Below, piece after piece: positions 1 through 10,470 of a stretch of 64,000 nt of DNA; position 1 is the first letter of the stretch; every line of letters starts with the position of its first letter. A program made the translations under genes and the position numbers. The stretch covers positions 124,001 to 188,000 of the forward strand of contig NZ_JANUEM010000002.1 in the NCBI RefSeq assembly GCF_024809855.1, given 5' to 3'. The notes beneath the pieces are model-generated. The model had not been told where the DNA came from, ran no database searches, and saw nothing but the letters and a program-made list of their open reading frames with translations. This DNA is from Rheinheimera pacifica (GTDB taxonomy: Bacteria; Pseudomonadota; Gammaproteobacteria; Enterobacterales; Alteromonadaceae).

Positions 1-239
1 ATCAGGCGCAAAAAGTGTATGTGCAGGACAAACTGCGCCAACACGGCAGCGAAGTGTGGCAATGGTTACAAGACGGCGCCCACCTGTATATTTGCGGTGA
101 TGCCAACCGCATGGCGAAAGATGTGCAACAGGCGTTACTGGATATAGTGCAACAATATGGCGCTAAAACAACACAACAGGCGCAAGCTTATTTAGACGAA
201 TTACGTGTCGCAAAACGTTATCAGAAGGATGTGTATTAA
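1..239 (+). CDS. cysJ: Sulfite reductase flavoprotein alpha subunit, C-terminal end (partial)
   Basis: Only the last ~79 residues are inside the window; the reading frame is open to the left edge. The visible part carries the C-terminal NADP-binding end of the FNR-like module: [13 protein letters not shown] followed by a conserved helix and a terminal Tyr (KRYQKDVY), as expected for CysJ. CysJ passes electrons from NADPH through FAD and FMN to the CysI hemoprotein. Its TAA overlaps the cysI ATG (TAATG), so the two are translationally coupled. Identity is secure from the motif and from the following cysI and cysH. Confidence 0.93.
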   Translation, partial: QAQKVYVQDKLRQHGSEVWQWLQDGAHLYICGDANRMAKDVQQALLDIVQQYGAKTTQQAQAYLDELRVAKRYQKDVY

Positions 240-1960
240 TGAGTCAGTATCCAATTAATCCAGATTTAGTGGCTCCGGGTGCACTGTCTGATAACGAGCG
301 TTTAAAGGCTGAAAGTCAGCATTTACGTGGCACTATCGCAGCCGATCTGAAAGATGAGATCACCGGCGGTTTTAACGGCGATAACTTTATGCTGATCCGC
401 TTTCACGGCATGTATCAGCAGGACGACCGTGATATCCGCGCTGAACGTACTGCACAAAAGCTGGAGCCGCTGCACAATGTAATGCTGCGTGCCCGTATGC
501 CGGGCGGTATTATTACGCCGCAGCAATGGCTGGCAATTGATAAATTTGCTGCCGATAACACTATGTATGGCAGTATCCGCTTAACCACACGGCAAACTTT
601 TCAGTTTCATGGCGTGTTAAAGCCACATATTAAACCAATGCATCAGTTTTTAAACAGCATTGGCATTGACTCTATAGCTACTGCCGGCGACGTTAACCGC
701 AATGTGCTTTGTACCTCTAACCCGGTGGAATCAGAACTGCACCAGCAGGCATACCAGTGGGCGGCAAAGATCAGCGAGCATTTACTGCCGAAAACCCGTG
801 CTTATGCCGAGATCTGGCTGGATGACGAAAAGGTAGAAACTACCGAAGTAGAGCCAATCCTTGGCGATACTTACTTACCACGCAAGTTTAAAACCGCAGT
901 GGTTATTCCGCCGCATAACGATATCGACGTACATGCCAACGACCTCACTTTTGTTGCCGTAGCCGAACATGGCCAACTGGTGGGTTTTAACGTGCTGGTA
1001 GGCGGCGGTTTAGCCATGACGTTTGGTGATGATGCTACTTACCCGCGTATGGCTGATGACCTGGGGTATGTCGCGCTGGAACATACGTTAAAAGTAGCTG
1101 AGCATGTGGTAACGGTGCAGCGTGATTACGGCAACCGTTCCAACCGTAAAAATGCCAAAACCAAATACACGATTGATCGCATTGGCCTGGAGGCGTTTCG
1201 TGCTGAAGTTGAAGCGCGCACCGGCGTGGCTTTTGCGCCTGTAGTGCCATACAGCTTTACCAGCCGTGGTGATCGGATTGGCTGGGTAGAGGGTATCGAC
1301 GGCAAACACCACTTAACCCTGTTTATTGAAAACGGCCGGGTGCTGGATTTCCCTGGTAAGCCGCTAAAAACCGGTTTAGCGAAAATTGCCGCTATTCATC
1401 AGGGGGATTTGCGCATGACGGCGAACCAAAACCTGATTGTTGCCGGTGTACCTGCCGCGCAGAAAGCCGAAATTGAAGCGATTGCCCGCAGCCACGGCTT
1501 AATTGACGATGGCCACAGCGAACAGCGCAAGAACTCAATGGCTTGTGTGTCTTTCCCCACCTGCCCGCTGGCGATGGCCGAAGCCGAGCGTTATCTGCCG
1601 GAGTTGGTAACTAAAGTAGAAAGTTTATTGGATAAGCACAGTATTGCTGATGAACACATAGTACTACGTGTTACCGGCTGCCCGAATGGCTGTGGCCGTG
1701 CGATGCTGGCCGAAGTTGGCCTGGTAGGCCGTGGCCCGGGCAAATACAACTTGTATTTAGGCGGTAACCGCGAAGGTACCCGTATTCCGCGCCTGCTGCT
1801 GGATAACGTTGGCGAAGCCGATATTCTGGCCACGCTGGATGGCTTAATTGGCCGCTGGGCCACTGAGCGCAGTAACAATAGCGAAGGCTTTGGTGATTTC
1901 GTGATTAGGGCCGGTGTAATAGCGCCGGTAGTGGTGCCCAAAGATGACTTCCATAGCTAA
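239..1960 (+). CDS. cysI: Sulfite reductase (NADPH) hemoprotein beta subunit
   Basis: At 573 residues this is full length for CysI, which reduces sulfite to sulfide with six electrons using a coupled siroheme-[4Fe-4S] centre. The cluster cysteines are visible as C-x5-C in [11 protein letters not shown] and C-x3-C in GCPNGCGR near the C-terminal third. N-terminal siroheme-binding repeats include the [14 protein letters not shown] segment. The ATG overlaps the cysJ stop and the 3' end overlaps cysH by 17 nt, giving the classical cysJIH operon. The absence of an N-terminal flavin domain separates it from fused sulfite reductases. Confidence 0.97.
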   Translation: MSQYPINPDLVAPGALSDNERLKAESQHLRGTIAADLKDEITGGFNGDNFMLIRFHGMYQQDDRDIRAERTAQKLEPLHNVMLRARMPGGIITPQQWLAIDKFAADNTMYGSIRLTTRQTFQFHGVLKPHIKPMHQFLNSIGIDSIATAGDVNRNVLCTSNPVESELHQQAYQWAAKISEHLLPKTRAYAEIWLDDEKVETTEVEPILGDTYLPRKFKTAVVIPPHNDIDVHANDLTFVAVAEHGQLVGFNVLVGGGLAMTFGDDATYPRMADDLGYVALEHTLKVAEHVVTVQRDYGNRSNRKNAKTKYTIDRIGLEAFRAEVEARTGVAFAPVVPYSFTSRGDRIGWVEGIDGKHHLTLFIENGRVLDFPGKPLKTGLAKIAAIHQGDLRMTANQNLIVAGVPAAQKAEIEAIARSHGLIDDGHSEQRKNSMACVSFPTCPLAMAEAERYLPELVTKVESLLDKHSIADEHIVLRVTGCPNGCGRAMLAEVGLVGRGPGKYNLYLGGNREGTRIPRLLLDNVGEADILATLDGLIGRWATERSNNSEGFGDFVIRAGVIAPVVVPKDDFHS

Positions 1961-2705
1961 AGCATCGCGTACAGATTACCGCGCTATTCTGCAGCAGGAT
2001 GATGCTACGCAACGTGCCTGGCTGGCTGAGATTAACCATCATCTTACGCCGCTAAGCGCGGTAGAGCGGGTGCGCTGGGCGCTGCATAACCTGCCGCAAA
2101 ACCCGATGCTAAGCTCCAGCTTTGGTATCCAGGCGGCGGTAATGCTGCATCTGGTTACGCAGCAACAGCCGGATATTCCGGTGGTATTAACTGATACCGG
2201 CTATTTATTCGCCGAAACCTATCAGTTTATTGACCAGCTTACTGAGCAACTTAAGCTGAACCTGAAAGTATACCGGGCACAGCTAAGCCCGGCCTGGCAG
2301 GAAGCACGCTTTGGTAAATTATGGCAAAGTGCGGAGGGCATTAAGCAGTACAATCAGCTAAATAAAGTAGAGCCAATGCAACGTGCCCTGCAGGAGCTGA
2401 ATGTAGGCAGTTGGTTTACCGGCCTGCGCCGCAGCCAAAGCAGCAGCCGCGCCGATAAAGCCATTGTTGAGATCAGCCGCGGTGTAGTGAAAATTCAACC
2501 GATTATCGACTGGAGTAATAAAGACGTATTTTATTACTTAAAAGAACATGGCTTAAGTTACCACCCGTTGTGGGAGCAGGGTTATGTTTCGGTAGGTGAT
2601 ACTCACTCCACGCAAAAGCTGGAGCTGGGTATGAGCGAAGAAGACACCCGCTTTAACGGCTTTGGCCGAGAGTGCGGCCTGCACGTAGACGGAGATGGTA
2701 TTTAA
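1944..2705 (+). CDS. cysH: Phosphoadenosine phosphosulfate (PAPS) reductase
   Basis: The product has 253 residues and reduces PAPS to sulfite plus PAP using thioredoxin or glutaredoxin. The catalytic C-terminal ECGLH motif is present ([12 protein letters not shown]), and the PP-loop-like region with [10 protein letters not shown] lies near residue 50. The two Cys pairs that ligate a 4Fe-4S cluster in APS reductases are missing, so this is the PAPS-specific type. That fits the presence of the APS kinase cysC downstream. It overlaps cysI by 17 nt and closes the first sulfur operon. Confidence 0.96.
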   Translation: MTSIAKASRTDYRAILQQDDATQRAWLAEINHHLTPLSAVERVRWALHNLPQNPMLSSSFGIQAAVMLHLVTQQQPDIPVVLTDTGYLFAETYQFIDQLTEQLKLNLKVYRAQLSPAWQEARFGKLWQSAEGIKQYNQLNKVEPMQRALQELNVGSWFTGLRRSQSSSRADKAIVEISRGVVKIQPIIDWSNKDVFYYLKEHGLSYHPLWEQGYVSVGDTHSTQKLELGMSEEDTRFNGFGRECGLHVDGDGI

Positions 2706-2791
2706 CCTTACCCAATAAAAAAACTGATGTTACTTTTATTCAGTCTCTGCCATAGTCAATATTAGTAGGAGTACTTAAGCAGAGTTAGGGT

Positions 2792-3550
2792 ATGCAGAAA
2801 ATCTGGTCAGGCTTGGTTGTTGTCATGTCAGTGTTTTTAACTGCTGCTGCGCCGGTGGATAGTGGGCTGACCATTTACACTGAGCATTTCCCGCCATACA
2901 GCTATTTGGCCAGTGACACTGTTACCGGCCTTAACACTGAACTGGTAAGGCTGAGCTGTGAAAAAGCAGGCTTAAATTGTCATTTCTTACTTTACCCCTG
3001 GTTACGTGCTTATGAAGCGGCGCAAAAAGAACCGGCAGCGGCTGTTTATTCTACCTCGCGCAACGCACTGCGTGAGCCGCTGTTTAAGTGGGTTGGACCA
3101 CTGGCGCATTCGCATGCCAATATGTACCGGTTAAAAACCCGGCCTGATATTAACCCTGCTACGCTGGAAGAGGCAAAACGCTACGTGGTGGCGGTTGCGC
3201 GGGGCGATGTGTATGAACTGTATTTACAAAGCCAGGGCTTTGAGCACGGCGTTAATTTGCTTGGCCTTACTGCCAAGGCCGATGCTGTAGGTTTATTTTT
3301 GCAGGGCAAAGTGGATCTGCTTATTGGCTCGGAGCTGATTTTGCCGGTGTGGCTGGCAAAATATAACGAAACGCTGGACAGTATTGAGCCGGTGCTGGAT
3401 TTATCTGTTGTGGGGGCAAATTATTTAGCATTGAATCTGGCAGTACCAAACGAAACGGTTGAAAAACTACAGCTCGCATTAGACGAGCTGTATAGCAACG
3501 GCGAGTATCAGCGTTTGATGCAGCTTTATATTCATAACAACTCAAACTGA
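2792..3550 (+). CDS. Periplasmic solute-binding protein, family 3-like
   Basis: A 252-residue exported protein. Residues ~1-20 form a signal peptide (short basic start, hydrophobic VVVMSVFLTAAA). The rest resembles the bacterial extracellular solute-binding family 3 fold: an LTIYTEHFPPYSYL opening strand, a GLNTELVRL helix and a C-terminal helix ending near YQRLMQLY. No permease or ATPase genes lie next to it, so it may be an orphan binding protein or a sensor-like member of the DUF-type amino acid-binding proteins common in Alteromonadales. The ligand cannot be told from sequence. It has its own leader of ~85 nt after cysH, and its 3' end overlaps the convergent META-domain gene by 19 nt. 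Confidence 0.75.
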   Translation: MQKIWSGLVVVMSVFLTAAAPVDSGLTIYTEHFPPYSYLASDTVTGLNTELVRLSCEKAGLNCHFLLYPWLRAYEAAQKEPAAAVYSTSRNALREPLFKWVGPLAHSHANMYRLKTRPDINPATLEEAKRYVVAVARGDVYELYLQSQGFEHGVNLLGLTAKADAVGLFLQGKVDLLIGSELILPVWLAKYNETLDSIEPVLDLSVVGANYLALNLAVPNETVEKLQLALDELYSNGEYQRLMQLYIHNNSN

Positions 3551-3915
3551 TATTCCGTGTCATCTTTACGTAATGTCATCACATTATTGTTAAACGTTAC
3601 TTTGGGTCTGCTTTGCAAAAAGCTGCTAAACGCTTGTTCGCGCTGCATTATGGGTTCTGAACATGCCATCATGGTACCGGCCAGTTGAGAAACCACCAAA
3701 CTGCCCTCATCTATGCTGTAATTGCCAATCATATTGTTGCAACCGGTAAAACCTGTCAGGCGGTTGTCCTGCAGGCTAAGGCGCAGTGGTTTGAGAGGAG
3801 TATCGTTGTTTAGTTGCTGGTACTGGCCTTGTGGCAAGCTTAATTGCTGGCAGGCAGTAACTAACAGCAGCAGACAGCAAGCTGCGACAGTACAGAGAAA
3901 ATGCTTAGTAAACAT
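3532..3915 (-). CDS. META/HslJ-domain lipoprotein
   Basis: A 127-residue protein. The start at 3915 is chosen because it has a good ribosome site (AGGAG about 7 nt upstream) and begins directly with a lipoprotein signal peptide whose lipobox is LVTAC; the longer in-frame extension upstream is not signal-like and runs over the ahpC promoter. The body matches the META domain of HslJ-type proteins: a GFTGCNNMIGNY core, then LAGTMMACSEP and a C-terminal strand with TLRKDDTEYQFEL. HslJ proteins are outer-envelope proteins linked to heat and novobiocin resistance; the exact role here is unknown. It is divergent from ahpC. Confidence 0.8.
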   Translation of the reverse strand: MFTKHFLCTVAACCLLLLVTACQQLSLPQGQYQQLNNDTPLKPLRLSLQDNRLTGFTGCNNMIGNYSIDEGSLVVSQLAGTMMACSEPIMQREQAFSSFLQSRPKVTFNNNVMTLRKDDTEYQFELL

Positions 3916-4040
3916 AACAGGCTCCTGATGCGTTGTGTGGTGATACCACAATGCCATAGCGTAGCTAAGCACAGGCTGAACAAGCGGCAAAAAATATTTT
4001 ACATCAAAAAAAGCGATTAAATTAATTTGTTTTATTCGTT

Positions 4041-4068
4041 TTGACAACTGATTGCAGCACGGTACACT
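4041..4068 (+). promoter_or_regulatory. Sigma-70-type promoter for ahpC
   Basis: TTGACA (4041-4046, a perfect -35 box) is followed after 16 nt by TACACT (4063-4068), about 50 nt before the ahpC ATG. No clear OxyR half-site pattern was recognised, though the AT-rich stretch upstream could carry one. Confidence 0.6.
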
Positions 4069-4116
4069 GGCTGCAGTTGAAACATTACCTGTGAACCAAC
4101 CTAAAGGAGTAAGACT

Positions 4117-4683
4117 ATGTCTTCTATTATCAACACTAAAATCAAGCCGTTTAAAGCTACTGCATTCCATCAGGGTAAATTTGTACCAGTTACTGAGCAA
4201 GACTTAGCAGGCAAATGGTCGGTTGTCGTATTTTACCCGGCTGACTTCACGTTTGTATGTCCTACAGAATTAGGTGACCTGGCTGATTTCTACGCTAAAT
4301 TCCAGGAAATTGGTGTTGAAGTGTACTCAGTATCTACTGACACACATTTCACGCACAAAGCATGGCACGATGCGTCTGAAACTATCAAGAAAATCAACTA
4401 CCCGATGATTGGCGACCCAACAGGTGCCATCACCCGTAACTTCGGTGTAATGATTGAAGAAGAAGGTTTAGCCCTGCGTGGTACTTTCGTAATTAACCCT
4501 GAAGGCGAAATCAAAGTTGCTGAAATTCACGACTTAGGTATCGGCCGTTCAGCTGCAGAACTGTTCCGTAAAGTACAGGCTGCACAGTATGTTGCTAACC
4601 ACGATGGCGAAGTATGTCCAGCTAAGTGGACACCGGGTGAAGCTACTCTGGCTCCATCACTGGATCTGGTTGGTAAGATCTAA
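4117..4683 (+). CDS. ahpC: Alkyl hydroperoxide reductase peroxiredoxin subunit
   Basis: A 188-residue typical 2-Cys peroxiredoxin that reduces hydrogen peroxide, organic peroxides and peroxynitrite in the cytoplasm. The peroxidatic cysteine is C48 in [11 protein letters not shown] and the resolving cysteine C167 in EVCPAKW. The length matches E. coli AhpC (187). A strong ribosome site (AAAGGAG) sits 8 nt upstream of the ATG. It is followed by its reductase ahpF after ~230 nt containing hairpins, which probably sets ahpC expression above ahpF. Codons look biased toward highly expressed genes (for example many GTA and CCA codons and few rare codons). Confidence 0.97.
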   Translation: MSSIINTKIKPFKATAFHQGKFVPVTEQDLAGKWSVVVFYPADFTFVCPTELGDLADFYAKFQEIGVEVYSVSTDTHFTHKAWHDASETIKKINYPMIGDPTGAITRNFGVMIEEEGLALRGTFVINPEGEIKVAEIHDLGIGRSAAELFRKVQAAQYVANHDGEVCPAKWTPGEATLAPSLDLVGKI

Positions 4684-4718
4684 GTAGTGCAACAAGCTGC
4701 AGTTAATGCAGCGGGATC

Positions 4719-4806
4719 TGGTTACAGCCTGCCTTAAGAAGCTGTAACTCAGCTTCCCTCTGCCAAACTCCGGTTTGGTATCCGGGCAGGCAACGCCTGC
4801 CCGGAT
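4719..4806 (+). terminator. Hairpin series between ahpC and ahpF
   Basis: Three inverted repeats follow ahpC: GTTACAGC/GCTGTAAC (4719-4748), a short CCAAAC/GTTTGG stem (4763-4778), and a 12-bp GC-rich stem with a 3-nt loop (4780-4806). None is followed by a convincing T-tract. They may stabilise the ahpC 3' end or attenuate read-through into ahpF rather than terminate fully. Confidence 0.55.
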
Positions 4807-4910
4807 TACCCCAAAACTGAATATTCACAGTCTGTTTTACAGGCTGAGGCTTTGTGACGCTGATTTTTTATCGTCTTATTATTTACCCAGTTAATTTTCC
4901 GGGAGTTTTT

Positions 4911-6455
4911 ATGTTAGATACTAACCTGAAGCAACAATTAAAAACCTATTTGCAGAACCTGAAAACCGAGGTTGAACTGGTGGTATCTTTAGACGATAGC
5001 ACCAAAGCTGCTGAAGTAAATCAACTGGCAACCGACATTGCTGAGTTGTCTGATTTAGTGTCATTGCGCCGCGATGACAACGCCCTGACACGCAAACCCG
5101 CCATGCTGGTGCGGTCGGTGGCTAACGACACCCATATCACCTTCGCCGGTGTGCCACTGGGCCATGAGTTTACCTCTTTAGTACTGGCGCTGCTGCACTC
5201 AGGCGGCCACCCGATTAAAGTGGCAGCCGATACTATTGAGCAAATCCGCCAGTTGCAGGGCAGCTTCGCCTTTGAGACCTATGTGTCATTAAGCTGCCAA
5301 ACCTGCCCGGAAGTGGTACAGGCGCTGAATATTATGTCGGCGATTAACCCCGGCATTACCAACGTAATGATTGACGGTGCCATGTTCCAGCAGGAAGTGG
5401 CCGACAAAAACATTATGGCTGTGCCATCAGTGTACTTAAATGGCGAGTTGTTTTCACAAGGCGCCATTACACTGGAAAAAATTATCCAGAAACTGGATGT
5501 AAACGCGGAAAAACGCCAGGCAGAAGCACTGAAAAACAAAGCTGACTTTGATGTGCTGGTAGTGGGCGGTGGCCCGGCCGGTGCGGCAGCTTCTATTTAT
5601 GCTGCCCGTAAAGGCTTAAACACCGGTATTGTTGCCGAGCGTTTTGGCGGTCAGGTAGCCGATACAGTAGGCATTGAAAACTTTATTTCGGTGCAGTACA
5701 CCGAAGGGCCAAAACTGGTAAACAGTTTAGAAGCCCATGTGCGCGAATATAACGTTGATATTATGAACAACCAGCGCGCTGTAGCACTGCGTAAAGATGG
5801 CAAGGTACAGCTTGAGTTGCAAAACGGCGCCGTGCTGAACAGCAAAACGGTAATTTTAAGCCCCGGTGCGCGCTGGAGAGAAATGAATGTGCCTGGCGAG
5901 CAGGAATACCGTGGTAAAGGCGTGGCGTACTGCCCGCACTGTGATGGCCCACTGTTTAAAGGCAAAAAAGTAGCTGTAATTGGCGGTGGTAACTCGGGAA
6001 TTGAGGCGGCTATCGACTTAGCCGGTATTGTTGAGCATGTTACCGTGCTGGAATTTGCTGCTGAATTACGTGCTGATGCGGTACTGGTGAAAAAAGCCAA
6101 ATCGATGGGCAATATCACTATTATCACTGAAGCGCAGTCGACCGAAGTTACCGGCGATGGCAGCCGTGTAAATGGTATTAACTACACTGATCGTAAAACC
6201 GGTGATAAACATCATGTGGAACTGGCCGGTATTTTTGTACAGATAGGTTTGGTGCCAAATACTGAATGGTTACGTGGTGCGGTGGAATTATCACCGCGCG
6301 GTGAAATCATTGTCGATGAGCGTGGCCAAACGTCACTGCCTGGCGTGTTTGCTGCCGGTGATGCCACTACAGCGCCGTACAAGCAAATTATTATCGCTAT
6401 GGGCTCGGGCGCCAATGCTGCCCTGGGTGCTTTTGACTATATGATCCGCCAGTAA
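4911..6455 (+). CDS. ahpF: Alkyl hydroperoxide reductase flavoprotein subunit F
   Basis: NADH- and FAD-dependent reductase that recycles AhpC. The start at 4911 (514 residues) is preferred over an in-frame upstream ATG because it has a GGGAG ribosome site and gives the family N-terminus [10 protein letters not shown]. Two thioredoxin-like folds form the N-terminal domain with redox pair C129-C132 (SCQTCPE). A GGGPAG FAD-binding motif follows near residue 210, then the second redox pair C341-C344 (YCPHCDG), an NADH-binding [10 protein letters not shown] and a C-terminal [15 protein letters not shown] motif. Cysteine positions agree with E. coli AhpF. It ends at a strong terminator. Confidence 0.96.
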   Translation: MLDTNLKQQLKTYLQNLKTEVELVVSLDDSTKAAEVNQLATDIAELSDLVSLRRDDNALTRKPAMLVRSVANDTHITFAGVPLGHEFTSLVLALLHSGGHPIKVAADTIEQIRQLQGSFAFETYVSLSCQTCPEVVQALNIMSAINPGITNVMIDGAMFQQEVADKNIMAVPSVYLNGELFSQGAITLEKIIQKLDVNAEKRQAEALKNKADFDVLVVGGGPAGAAASIYAARKGLNTGIVAERFGGQVADTVGIENFISVQYTEGPKLVNSLEAHVREYNVDIMNNQRAVALRKDGKVQLELQNGAVLNSKTVILSPGARWREMNVPGEQEYRGKGVAYCPHCDGPLFKGKKVAVIGGGNSGIEAAIDLAGIVEHVTVLEFAAELRADAVLVKKAKSMGNITIITEAQSTEVTGDGSRVNGINYTDRKTGDKHHVELAGIFVQIGLVPNTEWLRGAVELSPRGEIIVDERGQTSLPGVFAAGDATTAPYKQIIIAMGSGANAALGAFDYMIRQ

Positions 6456-6499
6456 GCGGATAGCGTAACAGTTTAGCTTCACTCTCTCTGTAGCTTTGA

Positions 6500-6524
6500 C
6501 GGCAACTTCGGTTGCCGTTTTTTT
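6500..6524 (+). terminator. Rho-independent terminator after ahpF
   Basis: A perfect CGGCAAC-TTCG-GTTGCCG tetraloop hairpin is followed by seven T residues. It lies 45 nt after the ahpF stop. Confidence 0.93.
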
Positions 6525-6671
6525 GCTTCCGGCTTCATCGCTGCTTATTACAATCTTTGCATTAATTCCTTTTAGTTATATCTGAGCGTAATTAACTATT
6601 TTATAAAAGCCATACAGACGGCTATGCTGCAAGCTTGAAATTCAAGTAGCAACCTGACAGCAGGAGCTGGT

Positions 6672-8093
6672 GTGCAGTACTTACCCTTATTTGTAAAGTT
6701 AACCGATAAACCGGTGCTGATTGTTGGCGGTGGCTCGGTAGCGCTGCGCAAAGCTGGTACTCTGCTAAGTGCTGGCGCCAGGCTAACTGTTGTTGCTAAG
6801 CAATTCGCCGATGAATTTGTCCAGTGGCAACAACAAGGTAAAGCCACTCTGATCCCCGGCAGCTTTGACCCGGTGCAACTAGATGGCAAGTTGTTGGTGA
6901 TTGCTGCTACCGATGATGAACAGCTAAACGACAGCGTGTATCAGGCAGCTTCGGCGCGCAATATGCTGGTCAATACTGTGGATGATCAGCCTAAATGCGG
7001 CTTTATCTTTCCGTCGATTATTGACCGCAGCCCCATTTTAATTGCTATCTCCAGCTTTGGCACTGCCCCGGTGTTGGCAAGGCGGCTGCGGGAAAAACTG
7101 GAAACCCTGCTGCCACAACATTTAGGACCGCTGGCTGAATTAGTGGGGCGTTTTCGCAGCAGAGTTAAGGCGAAAATAAGCGGTTTTGCTGCCCGGCGTC
7201 AGTTTTGGGAGCAGGTATTCGATTCTGATGTGGTGCGTGATGTGCAGGCAAACCAACTGGAAAACGCCGAACAACGCTTACAGCAACTACTGGATGAACC
7301 ACAGCAACAAGCCGGTGAAGTTTATATCGTCGGTGCCGGCCCCGGTGACCCGGAGTTGTTAACACTAAAAGCCCTGCAGCTGATGCAACAGGCTGATGTA
7401 GTGGTATACGACTACTTAGTGTCGGCACCCATTATGGAACTGGTGCGCCGTGATGCTGAGCGTATTTGCGTTGGCAAAAAAGCTGGCGATCATTCAGTGC
7501 CCCAGCAGGATACTAACCAACTGCTGATTGATTTAGCTCTGGCCGGTAAAAAAGTTTGCCGCTTAAAAGGCGGGGACCCCTTTATTTTTGGCCGTGGCGG
7601 TGAAGAAATTCAGGCACTGATACCACACCATATTGCCTTTCAGGTAGTACCGGGAGTTACTGCTGCTGCCGGCTGTGCGGCCTACGCCGGTATACCGCTA
7701 ACCCACCGCGACCATGCGCAAAGTGTGCAGTTTGTTACCGGCCATTGCCGGGCAGATGGCAGCGAGCCGGATTGGCACAGCATGAGTAAAGCTAACCAGA
7801 CACTGGTTATTTATATGGGGCTGATGAAAGCCAGCCATATTCAGCAACAGCTATTACTGGCTGGCCGGGCGGCAAATACACCGGTCGCCATTATTGAAAA
7901 CGGTACCCGCAGTGATCAGCGGGTAGTTACCGGCAGCCTGGAGCAACTGGCACAACTTATCGCGCACCACCAGCTCGGTTCACCAGCTTTGCTAGTTATT
8001 GGCGAAGTGGTAAGCTTGCAGCAGGACTTACATTGGTTTGGTAAGCGGCCGCAACCTGCGGTGTTTAACCAAACCATTACCCAGATGGAATGA
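6672..8093 (+). CDS. cysG: Siroheme synthase (uroporphyrinogen III methyltransferase / precorrin-2 dehydrogenase / ferrochelatase)
   Basis: A 473-residue trifunctional enzyme that makes siroheme, the cofactor of CysI. The N-terminal CysGB half has a Rossmann GGGSVALRK motif near residue 17 and a TDDEQLN segment. The C-terminal CysGA SAM-dependent methyltransferase starts near residue 215 with [19 protein letters not shown] and contains the [16 protein letters not shown] signature and [10 protein letters not shown]. The start codon is GTG at 6672, behind an AGCAGGAG ribosome site. It heads the second sulfur operon; cysD follows after 11 nt. Confidence 0.97.
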   Translation: MQYLPLFVKLTDKPVLIVGGGSVALRKAGTLLSAGARLTVVAKQFADEFVQWQQQGKATLIPGSFDPVQLDGKLLVIAATDDEQLNDSVYQAASARNMLVNTVDDQPKCGFIFPSIIDRSPILIAISSFGTAPVLARRLREKLETLLPQHLGPLAELVGRFRSRVKAKISGFAARRQFWEQVFDSDVVRDVQANQLENAEQRLQQLLDEPQQQAGEVYIVGAGPGDPELLTLKALQLMQQADVVVYDYLVSAPIMELVRRDAERICVGKKAGDHSVPQQDTNQLLIDLALAGKKVCRLKGGDPFIFGRGGEEIQALIPHHIAFQVVPGVTAAAGCAAYAGIPLTHRDHAQSVQFVTGHCRADGSEPDWHSMSKANQTLVIYMGLMKASHIQQQLLLAGRAANTPVAIIENGTRSDQRVVTGSLEQLAQLIAHHQLGSPALLVIGEVVSLQQDLHWFGKRPQPAVFNQTITQME

Positions 8094-8104
8094 GGATCAT
8101 AAAC

Positions 8105-9016
8105 ATGTCTGAAGTAGCAGGCACTTTGTCACATCTACAGCAGCTGGAAGCGGAAAGCATTCATATTTTCCGCGAGGTGGCCGCCGAGTTTAAAAAGCCG
8201 GTCATGCTGTATTCAATTGGTAAAGACTCGTCAGTATTACTGCATTTAGCCCGCAAAGCCTTTGCGCCGGGCAAAATACCGTTTCCGTTGTTGCACGTTG
8301 ATACCAACTGGAAATTCCGCGAGATGATCGAGTTTCGCGATCGCCTGGCCAAACAGTACAACTTTGAGCTGCTGGTGCATAAAAACCCGGAAGGCTTAGC
8401 AATGAATATTAACCCTTTTATTCATGGCAGTGCCAAACACACCGACATTATGAAAACTCAGGGTTTAAAGCAGGCGCTGAATACCTACGGCTTTGATGCG
8501 GCCTTTGGTGGTGCGCGGCGCGATGAGGAAAAATCCCGTGCTAAAGAGCGGGTGTATTCGTTTCGTGATAAACACCACCGCTGGGATCCGAAAAACCAGC
8601 GGCCGGAACTGTGGAATCTTTACAACGGTGCTATTAACGAAGGCGAAAGTATCCGCGTGTTTCCGCTGTCAAACTGGACAGAGCTGGATATCTGGCTGTA
8701 TATCCTGCAGGAAAAAATCGACATAGTACCGCTGTATTTAGCCAAGCCGCGGCCGGTTGTTGAACGCAGCGGCACGTTGATCATGGTAGATGATGACCGT
8801 ATGCCACTGGAGCCGGGTGAAACACCGCAGCTAAAGTCAGTACGCTTCAGAACCCTGGGCTGTTATCCGTTAACCGGCGCTATTGAATCTACCGCCGATA
8901 CGCTTGAAGGCATAGTGGAAGAAATGCTGCGTGCCCGCACATCAGAGCGCCAGGGCCGGGTGATTGATCAGGATCAGTCGGGTATGGAATTGAAAAAGCG
9001 CGAGGGGTATTTCTAA
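8105..9016 (+). CDS. cysD: Sulfate adenylyltransferase subunit 2
   Basis: The catalytic ATP sulfurylase subunit, which forms adenylyl-sulfate (APS) from ATP and sulfate. The start at 8105 is preferred to the overlapping upstream ATG at 8090 because GAGGAT precedes it by ~8 nt and the resulting 303 residues match E. coli CysD (302). The PP-loop is [17 protein letters not shown] near residue 40, followed by PFPLLHVDT and [16 protein letters not shown]. The stop overlaps cysN (TAATG). Confidence 0.97.
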   Translation: MSEVAGTLSHLQQLEAESIHIFREVAAEFKKPVMLYSIGKDSSVLLHLARKAFAPGKIPFPLLHVDTNWKFREMIEFRDRLAKQYNFELLVHKNPEGLAMNINPFIHGSAKHTDIMKTQGLKQALNTYGFDAAFGGARRDEEKSRAKERVYSFRDKHHRWDPKNQRPELWNLYNGAINEGESIRVFPLSNWTELDIWLYILQEKIDIVPLYLAKPRPVVERSGTLIMVDDDRMPLEPGETPQLKSVRFRTLGCYPLTGAIESTADTLEGIVEEMLRARTSERQGRVIDQDQSGMELKKREGYF

Positions 9017-10470
9017 TGTCAGCATCTTCGGTTACCTCGTTAAACGAGCAATTAAACAGCCTGGGCATTCGTGGTTATTTACAGCAGCATCAGGACAAAG
9101 GCTTACTGCGGGTACTCACCTGTGGCAGTGTGGATGATGGCAAAAGCACCTTAATTGGCCGCCTGCTGCACGATAGCCAGCAACTGTATGATGATCAGTT
9201 GGATGCGTTAAAGCGCGACCATAAAGGCCGCAACAGTGACGGCGAGCTTGAACTGGCAATGCTGGTAGATGGCTTGCAGGCTGAGCGTGAGCAGGGCATT
9301 ACTATCGACGTGGCCTACCGTTATTTCTCTACTACCGAGCGCAAGTTTATTCTGGCCGATACGCCCGGCCATGAGCAATACACCCGTAATATGGCTACCG
9401 GCGCATCTACCTCGGACGTCGCCATTTTGCTGATCGATGCCCGTTACGGCGTGCAAACTCAAACCCGGCGCCACAGTTTTATCTGCGCTTTGCTGGGTAT
9501 TAAGCATTTAATTGTTGCCGTTAATAAAATGGATATCGTTGGCTACAGCGAGCATATTTATAACACTATAGTGCAGGACGTACAGGCACTGATGGCGCAA
9601 TTGCAGGTGCCAACGGTAGATGTGGTGCCTATTAGTGCGCTAAAGGGCGAGAACATTTTAGCGCTGTCTGCCAATATGCCGTGGTACACCGGTACAGCCT
9701 TACTGCCACTGCTGGAAACCCTGCCAATACCACAGCATGGTGGAGCCGCCACCCGGTTTCCGGTGCAGTATGTTAACCGGCCGGATCTGGATTTTCGTGG
9801 TTTTGCCGGTACTTTGGTCAGCGGCCGTTTAGCTGTTGGTCAGGCTGTTACGGCGTATCCTTCGGGCAAAAAAAGCACCATTAAGCAAATTGTCAGCTTT
9901 GCCGGTGAACAACCTTCCGCCCGCGCTGGCGAGGCTATTACGCTGACTCTGAGCGACGAAATTGATATCAGCCGTGGCGATTGGCTGGTGCCGTCAGACG
10001 ATACAGTTAACCTGAGTAACCGGGCTTTGGCCTATGTAGTGTGGTTTAATGAACAGCCGCTGCAAACCGGCCGCCTGTACGATTTAAAACTGGCGACGCG
10101 TAAAAGCAGTGTTAGCATTAACCGGCTAAACCATAAGGTAAATATTAATACGCTGGCGCAGGAAGCGGCAGAGCAAGTAGCAATAAATGATATTGCACTG
10201 GTAGAGCTGGAGTTAACTGAAACGCTGCCGCTGGATACCTTCAGAACCCAACCCGGTACCGGTAACTTTATTCTGATTGACCGTTTAACCAATGCCACAG
10301 TAGCGGCCGGATTAATTCAGAATGTGCTGGCAGAAGAAAAAGTTGCCGCCAGTAATATCAGCGCTTTTGAGCTTGAGCTGAATGCACTGATCCGCAAGCA
10401 TTTTCCACACTGGGGCGCGCAGGATGTGCGTGAGTTGTTTAAGGCTGGATTGGATAAGGAAAAACCATAA
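9016..10470 (+). CDS. cysN: Sulfate adenylyltransferase subunit 1 (GTPase)
   Basis: An EF-Tu-like GTPase that couples GTP hydrolysis to APS synthesis by CysD. Visible GTPase motifs are G1 GSVDDGKST near residue 37, G3 DTPGHEQ and G4 NKMD, followed by beta-barrel domains II and III. At 484 residues it matches CysN alone; the C-terminal APS-kinase domain found in fused NodQ/CysNC proteins is missing, and a separate cysC lies downstream. Its stop overlaps the permease start (TAATG). Confidence 0.97.
   Translation: MSASSVTSLNEQLNSLGIRGYLQQHQDKGLLRVLTCGSVDDGKSTLIGRLLHDSQQLYDDQLDALKRDHKGRNSDGELELAMLVDGLQAEREQGITIDVAYRYFSTTERKFILADTPGHEQYTRNMATGASTSDVAILLIDARYGVQTQTRRHSFICALLGIKHLIVAVNKMDIVGYSEHIYNTIVQDVQALMAQLQVPTVDVVPISALKGENILALSANMPWYTGTALLPLLETLPIPQHGGAATRFPVQYVNRPDLDFRGFAGTLVSGRLAVGQAVTAYPSGKKSTIKQIVSFAGEQPSARAGEAITLTLSDEIDISRGDWLVPSDDTVNLSNRALAYVVWFNEQPLQTGRLYDLKLATRKSSVSINRLNHKVNINTLAQEAAEQVAINDIALVELELTETLPLDTFRTQPGTGNFILIDRLTNATVAAGLIQNVLAEEKVAASNISAFELELNALIRKHFPHWGAQDVRELFKAGLDKEKP

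Noticed and set aside
3916-4200. N-terminal extension of the META-domain lipoprotein frame into ahpC
   Set aside because: The extension crosses the ahpC promoter and 5' coding region and places residues before a clear lipoprotein signal peptide with its own ribosome site.
4719-4806. Hairpins between ahpC and ahpF as a riboswitch
   Set aside because: No known aptamer consensus is recognisable; simple stem-loops after ahpC explain the pattern.
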